In this document: one piece after another, positions 8,114 to 16,400 of the stretch
Layout of the letters: each line of letters opens with the position of its first letter
Numbering within the stretch: the stretch's first letter is position 1
Assembly (NCBI GenBank): GCA_024226555.1
Contig: JAAELO010000054.1
Span: 1-64,000, forward strand
Direction of reading: 5' to 3'
Length of the DNA: 64,000 nt
DNA from: Desulfobacterales bacterium
GTDB lineage: Bacteria > Desulfobacterota > Desulfobacteria > Desulfobacterales > JAAELO01
Notes under the pieces: model-generated
The model's database searches: none
The model's input: the letters and a program-made list of their open reading frames with translations, nothing else
Told to the model about the DNA's origin: nothing
Position numbers and translations under genes: made by a program

Positions 8114-8263
8114 CTATAATCCTTCAGTAGATTTCTTTTTCTTCTTCTTAGGGACGTAATTTTTTCCTGCATTGTTAGGGTTGCCCCAACGATGCCTTAA
8201 GCAATACTCATAATGAGCATTAGCCATTTCTTTTTTGAATTCTGGTGAGATAGGTTGGAACAT
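8114..8263 (-). CDS. Small basic protein (49 aa)
   Basis: 49 residues from ATG at 8263, with AAGGA about seven bases upstream. It starts MFQPISPEFK, contains a segment RHRWGNPNN and ends in a Lys-rich run. Codon use and the ribosome site support it, and it fills the only sizeable gap between endonuclease VII and SSB. It may be a nucleic-acid-binding accessory factor; that is inference. Confidence 0.65.
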   Translation of the reverse strand: MFQPISPEFKKEMANAHYEYCLRHRWGNPNNAGKNYVPKKKKKKSTEGL

Positions 8264-8315
8264 AATTCATCCTTAAATTAAACACTTTCATTATAATAAT
8301 ATTTTAACTAACATT

Positions 8316-8705
8316 TTAACTAAAGTCAATAGGCTTCCACTCAAGATAGCTTAACGCTCGTCTAACACCATCAATTGTATCGCCTAAACCACCAAGAGCT
8401 TTATTACAAGGACTACACAATAATCCCCTGATTTCAGAGGTTTTATGGTCATGGTCAATGCAAAGTTTTTTACCAATTTGTTGTTCAGTAGCACCACAAA
8501 TTCCACAACCACCATCTTGTATTATTAGTAAGACATTATAATCATCTCCTGTCATATTAAACTTCTTTAAGATTGCATAATTCCATTTACAATTTTTACA
8601 TTGAGCTTGTAAACCATCATTCATTCTTATACTTTTTGAAAAATTTGTCTTATGTTTTCTCGTTCCACATCCATTACAGTATTTAGTGTGTTGCGCTCCA
8701 ATCAT
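8316..8705 (-). CDS. Recombination endonuclease VII (Holliday junction resolvase)
   Basis: 129 residues from the ATG at 8705, which has GGAG upstream; an in-frame ATG at 8726 is also possible. An extra zinc knuckle at the N terminus (C10/C13, C36/C39) is followed by the endonuclease VII core: C67-G-I-C70, I-D84-H-D-H87, G-L-L-C97-S-P-C100-N-K-A-L. The T4 gp49 family resolves branched DNA before packaging. The gene overlaps the 3' end of the DNA polymerase gene in another frame. Confidence 0.88.
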   Translation of the reverse strand: MIGAQHTKYCNGCGTRKHKTNFSKSIRMNDGLQAQCKNCKWNYAILKKFNMTGDDYNVLLIIQDGGCGICGATEQQIGKKLCIDHDHKTSEIRGLLCSPCNKALGGLGDTIDGVRRALSYLEWKPIDFS

Positions 8706-10752
8706 CACCCACTCCATAATCGCCATCCAATGGCAATCTCAGGTTTAAAAATTCTCCAGATTCCTTGATTGCATCTACAATCATCTGGCCTATTTCGTTA
8801 GAAATTTCAGGATCAGTTTCATATTGAAACTCATCGTGACTATATATTATTCTTTTAGCAAATCTCCCTTTATATTTATAGTAAGGTAACCAGTTTTTAT
8901 CCCATTTAATACCACCTAGTTTTCTATCCATTATAATCCCAGCGTAAGCCATAACGATAGCGCCACAACTTTGGAATAGTGAATTAACTAATGCACTCTC
9001 TTTACGTGTACTAATAAAGCGTCCATCAATTCCAAGTAAATACTTCTTAGAACCTTTTTTACTTTTCCAATAATCGGTAACACCATTCTTAACAGCTTTG
9101 AGTGCAGGATTACCTTCCCAGTATGCATTGTATAAACCTTGTGCTACTTGATGTGACACACCAAGCGTTGCTGCTAGTTTAGCAACACCACAACCATAAG
9201 CTAACGCATAGGCTGCATTTTTAGATTTAGATCTGTAAGGTTTAAAATCTGGATGATCTTTGTCAAAATCTTCTGCTTCAATATCAAAATCTTTTGTTTC
9301 TTCTGGGAAAAATAGTTTTGCATTACGGCTATGTATATCACCGTTTAAAATTAAGTCTGCCCGTTCACCACCATCAGTTTTGGCACAATAATGACCATCT
9401 ACCCTAGCCTCTAATCCTGAAGCATCACCACCTACAATTTTTCTGCCCTTGGGAGCGCAAAATAAACTTCTGAACTCTTTACCATATAACACACCCTCTT
9501 GTGCTTTTGGTACGTTAACAACTTCTGTGTGTTTATGTCTGTATGTTGGGGTAGTGCCAGATGATCTGCTTGAAAGTCTGCCATCAATATTTAATCGTGG
9601 GTTAGCAATCCATGTTGTTAAAACAGCATTTCTATTTCTTAGACTTAACCATTTAACTGTATCTTTAACTAAAGGCATATTCATTGCCTCAAGGTTCTCA
9701 CAAATCTTACCTTGCTCTTGAAGTTTTGGGGTCGTTTGAATAAGTTGACCATGATCAGTGCGAATAGCTTGACCGTTTGAATCTTTTTTGACATTCCATA
9801 GTGTAGGCTTCCATCCAAGTTCTAGTAACCAATCTTTTAATTGAGCCTGATTAGATAAAGTCATAGGAACTTGTAGTGGTATTGTAAATTGACTAACAAG
9901 ATTATATCTATAACCATCTAACTCAATTAAACGATCATCATCTATTTCTATAAGCGAACATTCATGACCAAAGTTTTTCATCTTCTCAATGAAGTTGTAT
10001 GTTGATGCTGCTATAGAGCCATCCTTCTTGAAGGGTTTTTTAGGCATTGTGTAGTTTTTTTGCTCACCTTTATTCAATCCTCTTAGTGGTAGTTGTGGTT
10101 CTACTCTTGCACGAATCTCTTCAATATCATGAGATAAATCTGTTCTAATTTTTATTGCCTTATCTATATCAAAAAACACACCTGTTAAGCCTTGGCAGCA
10201 CATCAGGTAATAGTCATGTTGATAACAATCAAAAGCTTCTGTATTTCTTGAACCATATAACTTTTCAAAAATATTCATCAAATGGTTATAGACTAGAATG
10301 TTTAAGTCAACATCCCTTTCACAATATACAACCATGTCATGTGAGAATTCATGGAAATCATGGAAGTCAATCTTTGGGAAATTAAATTTCTTTCCCCACC
10401 ATTCAAGAGAGTGTGCATGTTGATCAGGGTTTATGAAACGTGAAAGACATAACGTATCAACCACACAAAGAGTAGTATGCATACCGTTATATTCTAATAT
10501 GCAAGAACCTATATTGAAGTTTACTCCCATAGTTTTCATGATAGTAAAGAAGTCATAACCTAAAATGTTATGGCCTATAATTGTATCGCCATCAACAAAC
10601 AGATTCATAAACTTCTCTGCTGCGTCTGGATCTCTATAAGGGAATATTTTTTCTTTCACATAACCACAAACACTCTTTACTACTATCACCCATGTTTGTT
10701 CAACATCTGGATAGAAATTATCTGCTTCAATGTCAAAAACTAATTCAGCCAT
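8683..10752 (-). CDS. DNA polymerase, family A (T7-like) with 3'-5' exonuclease
   Basis: 689 residues, close to T7 gp5 (704). Exonuclease motifs: F-D7-I-E9-A-D, I-G-H-N (about 59-62), Y143-C-E-R-D147. Polymerase motifs: A, G-D443-A-S-G-L-E-A-R450; B (O helix), R507-S-K-S-K511 ... Y515 ... Y519-G520; C, S-H639-D640-E641. The position equivalent to E. coli Pol I Phe762 is Tyr515, as in T7 DNA polymerase, a state associated with lytic phages and dideoxynucleotide tolerance. It replicates the genome together with the primase-helicase just upstream and the SSB downstream. Confidence 0.95.
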   Translation of the reverse strand: MAELVFDIEADNFYPDVEQTWVIVVKSVCGYVKEKIFPYRDPDAAEKFMNLFVDGDTIIGHNILGYDFFTIMKTMGVNFNIGSCILEYNGMHTTLCVVDTLCLSRFINPDQHAHSLEWWGKKFNFPKIDFHDFHEFSHDMVVYCERDVDLNILVYNHLMNIFEKLYGSRNTEAFDCYQHDYYLMCCQGLTGVFFDIDKAIKIRTDLSHDIEEIRARVEPQLPLRGLNKGEQKNYTMPKKPFKKDGSIAASTYNFIEKMKNFGHECSLIEIDDDRLIELDGYRYNLVSQFTIPLQVPMTLSNQAQLKDWLLELGWKPTLWNVKKDSNGQAIRTDHGQLIQTTPKLQEQGKICENLEAMNMPLVKDTVKWLSLRNRNAVLTTWIANPRLNIDGRLSSRSSGTTPTYRHKHTEVVNVPKAQEGVLYGKEFRSLFCAPKGRKIVGGDASGLEARVDGHYCAKTDGGERADLILNGDIHSRNAKLFFPEETKDFDIEAEDFDKDHPDFKPYRSKSKNAAYALAYGCGVAKLAATLGVSHQVAQGLYNAYWEGNPALKAVKNGVTDYWKSKKGSKKYLLGIDGRFISTRKESALVNSLFQSCGAIVMAYAGIIMDRKLGGIKWDKNWLPYYKYKGRFAKRIIYSHDEFQYETDPEISNEIGQMIVDAIKESGEFLNLRLPLDGDYGVGDDWSATH

Positions 10753-10761
10753 TATCAGTCC

Positions 10762-12567
10762 TTAATAAAATGTACCGTTATATCCTTCTGGGTGAGTGTT
10801 ATACCATTCTGATAACGTTTGTATTGTTCCGTAATTACCATTAGCATCAAATGGTTCTGATTCTTGTTCAAGAAATCCTTCTGGTGGCTCAATGAAGTCA
10901 CCTGTATTTTCATCATAGAAGAGTGGAATCTTGCAAGTGTTTCCATTAGCTCTATCATCAAGAATTATGAAGTAGCGTGTGTTTCTAACACGAGGACAAA
11001 GTTCAGGATCTTTATTACCTTCTAGTCCTACAGTGTAATAACATGCTTGCATCATTGCTCTAGAGCCACGAAACTGAGCTGAATTTATTTTCCCGCCTAC
11101 TTCATGTTTAGCTCCAAAATCTGGTGCTTTAAGATGGCAGAAGCAATAGTATGTAAAACCCAAGTCTTGAGCCATCTTACTAATTTCATCTGAAAATCGT
11201 TCCAACTCAGTGTTAGCGTTCGAGGCTGACATCCCTGCTGTGAGGCGAGTAATTGGATCTATAAATACATCTTTAACATGCTCTACCAAGACAGCATATC
11301 TAATAGCACCTTTCAGTTCGTCCCATTCACAGCGTCCATAATTATTGTAGAGTATTAATGTATCACCTACCCTGTCTATTCCTTCCTCAAGCTCCTTGTC
11401 AGTATAGAAAGTGTTTCGTAATTCAGGGGGGATAGGATCACCCCATATGTCATGCTCTGCGCCATTCTTATCTATAAATATACGCTTGGCAGGACTACAA
11501 AAATCTTTTCTTGCAAGCTTTCCTGCAACTTTCTTGAGTGTTTGTGCGGGTTTCTCTTCAAACTTGAACAAGGCAGCTTTACGCCTAACTTCATTTCCAT
11601 TTGAATCTATCCTACGTTCTTTTGTGGTAATATGTTCAACGAGCTTATCAAGAAGTGTTGATTTGCCCATCTTAACACCAGCCCCAAAGTAATAGCCTTC
11701 ACCGTCACGTCTACCAAAGGTTTGTTTCATCACTGTAGGCCAAGGCCAGTCACGACCTAACTCATTAGGCTTTATAGCCTCCTCACGAGCTTCCTCGAAG
11801 GTTACAAAGCCTTCAGGGGTATAACGTATAGGTTTTTGTAAAGACCAGTACAGCTCATTACGTGAATGCTCAAGAGCCATTTGACATGGATCTTCACCAT
11901 CTGGGAAAATTGCCATGAGAACATCAGGGAATAAACCATAGACTTCTGAGGCAGCTTCCTTTCCACGTTTAATTCCTTTTGCTTTTTCAACAGGTGTTAC
12001 TGTGTCATTGTCAAAGGCTAAAACAATATCATTGAATTTCTTTAAGAATTTCATATTGTTCATAGAGCCTATATGCCTGACAGCATTTGCAGTACCAAGC
12101 CCTATGCTTACAACAGCAGGATTACCTTTACGGTATTTACCTGTAGAACCATCCCTTAAAACTTCCCAACACATTAGAGAATCATATTCACCTTCCGTTA
12201 TAAAAACTCTATTGCCGCCTGTTTTGTTAGCTGCATTCACGCCAAACAAATCACAATCAATCTTTACTCTTCCAACTGTAGTAAAGCGAAATGAATCTTT
12301 TTTATGTTTTGTGAGGTCAACCTTTTTAAAGCCTACAACTTCTTCACCTTCAGTGTAGGGGAAATAATGAGCTACAGGTTTTTTATCAACTGTTTCAGAC
12401 ATCTCAGTTCTAACACCAAAATGTTCACATGTCTCTTGACTGATCCCTCTTTCCTCAATAGATTTTATTGGGAATTGTAAAACCTCTTCTACAGTTGTTG
12501 TCCAACTATTTTGTGATTCTTTATCATAAGTTTGTGCTTCAGGGGCTACATATCCTTTTTTATACAT
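10762..12567 (-). CDS. Primase-helicase (T7 gp4-like), lacking N-terminal zinc finger
   Basis: 601 residues. TOPRIM primase core: E125 in T-E-G-E-Y-D and D186-N-D188. RecA-like helicase: Walker A G295-A-G-V-K-M-G-K302-S-T, F-E-E near 336, and a Walker B-like hydrophobic strand ending in D in V-F-I-D-P. The N-terminal Cys4 zinc-binding domain of full-length T7 gp4 is absent, so template recognition for primer synthesis must differ or the protein mainly unwinds DNA, like the short gp4B form. It sits nine bases upstream of the polymerase gene. Confidence 0.9.
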   Translation of the reverse strand: MYKKGYVAPEAQTYDKESQNSWTTTVEEVLQFPIKSIEERGISQETCEHFGVRTEMSETVDKKPVAHYFPYTEGEEVVGFKKVDLTKHKKDSFRFTTVGRVKIDCDLFGVNAANKTGGNRVFITEGEYDSLMCWEVLRDGSTGKYRKGNPAVVSIGLGTANAVRHIGSMNNMKFLKKFNDIVLAFDNDTVTPVEKAKGIKRGKEAASEVYGLFPDVLMAIFPDGEDPCQMALEHSRNELYWSLQKPIRYTPEGFVTFEEAREEAIKPNELGRDWPWPTVMKQTFGRRDGEGYYFGAGVKMGKSTLLDKLVEHITTKERRIDSNGNEVRRKAALFKFEEKPAQTLKKVAGKLARKDFCSPAKRIFIDKNGAEHDIWGDPIPPELRNTFYTDKELEEGIDRVGDTLILYNNYGRCEWDELKGAIRYAVLVEHVKDVFIDPITRLTAGMSASNANTELERFSDEISKMAQDLGFTYYCFCHLKAPDFGAKHEVGGKINSAQFRGSRAMMQACYYTVGLEGNKDPELCPRVRNTRYFIILDDRANGNTCKIPLFYDENTGDFIEPPEGFLEQESEPFDANGNYGTIQTLSEWYNTHPEGYNGTFY

Positions 12568-12826
12568 TTTTGTTTAATCCTTTAAACCAATTATTGTAAT
12601 CTTCAAACAATAAATGAACATCCTGACAATGCTCAATTTCATTTTCATCAGACCATTGCTCTTGAACGATTAAAACACCATCACCAAAGAAGATTTCAAA
12701 ATCAAGATCAGGAAGGAATTCAGTTTCGTCTTCACCAAAGAAAGTTTTAACGAAATCATAAAGGTTAGAAAAGATTATATCTCTTACAGCGTCCTGTTGT
12801 TTTTGAAATAGATAAGTGATTAGCAT
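12560..12826 (-). CDS. Small acidic protein, first gene of replication operon
   Basis: 88 residues, very acidic (DEDETEFLPDLDFEIFF-type composition) with a hydrophobic N terminus and a C-terminal NNWFKGL. It overlaps the primase-helicase start by eight bases, and GGGAG lies before its ATG. It is the promoter-proximal gene of the replication operon. No family recognised; a helicase partner or regulator is possible from position only. Confidence 0.65.
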   Translation of the reverse strand: MLITYLFQKQQDAVRDIIFSNLYDFVKTFFGEDETEFLPDLDFEIFFGDGVLIVQEQWSDENEIEHCQDVHLLFEDYNNWFKGLNKNV

Positions 12827-12873
12827 AATAACACTCCCTGTTATTCTTAAACGCTTCCTTGGTTTATGCCTTC

Positions 12874-12903
12874 ATTTTAGCATGTTATTTTTTTACTTGT
12901 CAA
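12874..12903 (-). promoter_or_regulatory. Strong sigma70 promoter of the replication operon
   Basis: Minus strand: perfect TTGACA (12898-12903), 18-base spacer ending CATGC, TAAAAT (12874-12879). The TG before the -10 makes it an extended -10 promoter. The same CATGC preceding the -10 occurs in the late promoter at 49698-49727. It lies just past the late-operon terminator and about 50 bases before the first replication gene. Confidence 0.75.
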
Positions 12904-12908
12904 TCAGA

Positions 12909-12939
12909 CAAAAAAAAGCCCCGCTATAAAAGCGAGGCA
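12909..12939 (-). terminator. Intrinsic terminator of the late (virion) operon
   Basis: Minus-strand hairpin GCCTCGC / loop / GCGGGGC (12938 to 12918) with one U-G pair, followed by eight U residues (12917-12910). It stands after the second holin-like gene and directly before the replication promoter, so it insulates the two leftward operons. Confidence 0.9.
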
Positions 12940-12982
12940 AAAACACATATCAAGCCCTGATTACTTGATATACATTTTTAAA

Positions 12983-13240
12983 TTATTTCTTTTTATTTTC
13001 TTTATATAGCGTTATACCAAAACCGACAACTCCTAATATATAACCTAAGCTTTGAGTTATTGGATCAGGTGAATTGATGAGCATATATGCTACACCCATT
13101 AACCCACTACCAGATACTGTACTGATATTAGTTTTACTCACTGCTTTTTTTGTGTCGATAAATCGTGTAACAATTGATGTTATTAAATCAATAGGTATTT
13201 TAAATTCAGTCTCTTTTAATTTTCTTTTATTTTTTCCCAT
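12983..13240 (-). CDS. Small membrane protein, holin/antiholin candidate
   Basis: 85 residues. A charged basic N terminus is followed by two hydrophobic stretches (about 44-60 and 66-79) and a KENKKK tail. Size, two membrane segments and basic ends fit class II holins. It overlaps the next holin-like gene by 14 bases and is the last gene before the late terminator. Phages often encode a holin pair (effector and inhibitor); which is which cannot be told here. Confidence 0.65.
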   Translation of the reverse strand: MGKNKRKLKETEFKIPIDLITSIVTRFIDTKKAVSKTNISTVSGSGLMGVAYMLINSPDPITQSLGYILGVVGFGITLYKENKKK

Positions 13241-13493
13241 TATTTAATTCTCTCTGTAATAGTTTTAGTTTAAGTTTCAATTCTTCATTCTCAAGTTTGG
13301 CAATTGCTTTATCATTCTTCCATCTTTTCAAATGTATTATAATAAGTGTTAATGATAGAGTTGCACCTGCTGCTACCGCAAATATACTTACCCCTCCATA
13401 CACGAGATCAACAATACTTGTTATTGTCGTACTGCCTGCGATAGTCGCTGCTACCTTTGCATCTTGTGTAGCTTGAATAAGATGTTGTTTCAC
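13227..13493 (-). CDS. Holin-like protein
   Basis: 88 residues from a GTG start that overlaps the fibre gene stop (TAGTG). Two hydrophobic segments (about 15-33 and 36-53) are followed by a charged coiled-coil-like tail (K/E/L-rich). This is the layout of small phage holins that form membrane lesions at lysis time. No endolysin is adjacent; the likely one is the M15 peptidase at 54785. Confidence 0.7.
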   Translation of the reverse strand: MKQHLIQATQDAKVAATIAGSTTITSIVDLVYGGVSIFAVAAGATLSLTLIIIHLKRWKNDKAIAKLENEELKLKLKLLQRELNNGKK

Positions 13494-16400
13494 TAAACTA
13501 CAGTTCCTTTCCAGTGCGCTACACCAGCACCATCAACAACTGCTGTTAACTTAGCTATTTCACCATCAGCTACCGTTGTAATTGTTACTCCTCCACCAGT
13601 AGCAATATCGTACATAGTTAAAGTGTCACTTGCACCTGCCGCTAAAGTAACACTACCTGCCGTTGCTGAACATGAAACCCAAATCTCATCCCCAGTAGCA
13701 ACTGTTGTAGTGAATGTGAGCGTTTGGCCTGTAGTGTCCATTTCATAGTGAGTGTTAACAGAAGCGGTTTGTGATGCACTTATCACTGTTGGTGTTCTTA
13801 GTGTACTATCATCAACATATTTTTTAGTGGCAACACACAAATCACTAGGTGCGCCTGAACTCATATCCGCAGTCTGAACATTCAACAAAATCTCTCTAGA
13901 ATCATCTTCAAGCTGAAGATTCAGATTTCCTTCATTAGACTTAATTAAGACAATCCCTTCTGAAATCAAGCTTGCGGCAATACCGCCAGTCCCATCATCT
14001 AACAGCTGAAGAGAGTTAGAGTACGTTGCGAAGTCAGATGTACCTGTAGTCAAATAAGCTTCTGATCCACCAGCGCCAGTTGGATCACTCCACAGATACA
14101 TATCCGCGTGAGTAGTGTTGGTGCTTGACTCTTCCGAGGTGTATATATCTACTTCTCTGTCTGTCGCATTACTATTCACATAGAAAATAGTATCGCCATC
14201 AACATAGGTTGCATCGTCACTGATAAGGAAATTCTCAGCCGTTCCGTTACCTATATCATGAATCCATGTACCAGTAGTTGTGTAATCTTCAGACACATCA
14301 AAAACGTTATCATCAACATATTTTTTGGTGGCGATAGCTAAGTCATCTGGTACACTATTATTCATTGCAGATGTTTGCATTGTAGAATTGATATAAGCAT
14401 CAGTACCATCATCAAAGAAGTCTAGCCCAGCAGTATTAGCTGCTAATGAAATCGAGACATCGCCACTAGTTGTTTGATCAAAAATCAAGTCACCGTCACC
14501 AGATCGAATTGCTAGATGTGTTGATTCATCATCTATACCTTCTATTAATATACTAGACTCAATACCTAATGGAGTTTGTGTTTTATGCATTATTAACATA
14601 GCAAACGGATGAACTGAAGTATGATCTTGAACAATTGAGTATATTTTAGCCGAACCAAGGGTAAGGTTATCTGTTATCATGTGGCTTTCGCTACTTGAAA
14701 GATTAAATACCCATTCTCCTGTTGGAGTATAATCTGCCGACACATCAAAAACGTTATCATCAACATACTTTTTAGTAGCGATAGCTAAGTCAGAAGGCGA
14801 ACCAGCATTCATATCTGCTGTTTGTTGAGTTGAAGTTAGCTCTGCGCCTACCGCTGTATTGTCTGCCCCTATTTCAAAAGCTCCGCTAGAGGTCATGGAA
14901 ACACCGTTATCGGAAGCGTATTCTGAGAGTATTAGCTTCTCTACATCGACATACCATGAGGTACTATCTCTCTGAGTGACAACCATACGAACATAAGATT
15001 CTATAGGCTGGCTGCCAAAAATATCTCCCATGTAACCCCTAAAATAGAGATTATCAGAGCCTCCAGCATTTCTTTGGATCGTACCATCAGAAGCAAGATA
15101 ACTTGATTCGATAATCACTACATCAGTAGAAGATGCTGTATTAGCCAATGGGAGCGATACTACAACACCATCTCCTATTAGAAGATCATCGCCAAGTGAT
15201 GCGGTAACATTGCTAGTTGTAATCGTTTTTGCACCACCGCTATCATCAACATATTTTTTGGTGGCGATAGCAAGATCAGAAGGCGAGCCAGAATTCATTG
15301 CTGAAGTTTGCTGAGTTAATAAAACACTTCCTGTCGCATCACACTGTAACTCTATATCACCTGTACCTTCAGCGGTAACAGCAGCATCCATATTACTAGA
15401 GCCATCTGTACTTCCATAAAATGGTTGGTAATTTCCATCGTCGAATTGAACTCTGAAACTAGAAAAACCACTGCTAGGATCATAGTAATATCTGGATGCA
15501 GCGTAAGCATCTGGCTCGCCTGTTGTTGTTGGTTTTTCATAAACGCCAGTTGCAAATATCTGTATATCGGTATCAGCGGAATCGACAAATAGAGAGTTTG
15601 ATACCACTTTATAAGTGGGAGATAGGTCAAGATAACCTAAAATGAAATTGGTATTATCACCTAAATCGGCAGTAAAAAATTCATGCACACTTGTGCTTGG
15701 TAGTAGCTGTGAACCAACTGTTATATCGTAATCACCAGCTGTCCATGTTGTTGGAATTGTTGAATTAAAACTATTATCATCTACATATTTTTTAGTTGCT
15801 ATATATAAATCAGATGTACCACCTGTCATTGCAGAAGTTTGTAAATCAGTTGCTACCCTAACTCCAGTAATAAGGTTTATTACACCAGTTGTTGAACCAG
15901 CTGTAAGATTTAAATCTCCATCTGTAGAACCAGCATTTATCCATAAATCTTGGTCGTCTTGACCTGTTAATGGTTGGATTTGGAATGTACTTGTACCATT
16001 ATCATCTAATCTAATTCCAGATGACCCATCTTTTTTAATATTAAGGTCACCATTAGTTCCCAAATTAAGAGATATATCATTGCTACCAGAACTCCCAGCA
16101 CTAATAGTCACATTATCATCTGAATCAAGTATTATATCAGCGCCAGCAATAGTAGATATATCTACTCCAGTGTTACTTACTTCAACTTCTCCACCACTAC
16201 CATGATTAAGACTTATTGCACCTGAGCCTGATGCATTCAAATCAATAACAGTATTTGTACCATCACAAGTAGCTTCAAAAACATTTGTTTGAGAAAGATA
16301 TAAAGAAGATATACCAGTTGTACCAGTATGAGTATATGTGTTAACCCAAGCAGAGTAAGAAACTGGAGCTTCAGTGGATGTTGACCTCTTAAATACTCCA

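Noticed and set aside
5777..8705. HNH and endonuclease VII genes as mobile insertions breaking other genes
   Set aside because: Flanking replication genes are complete; endonuclease VII is a normal resolvase, so no disrupted gene is seen.
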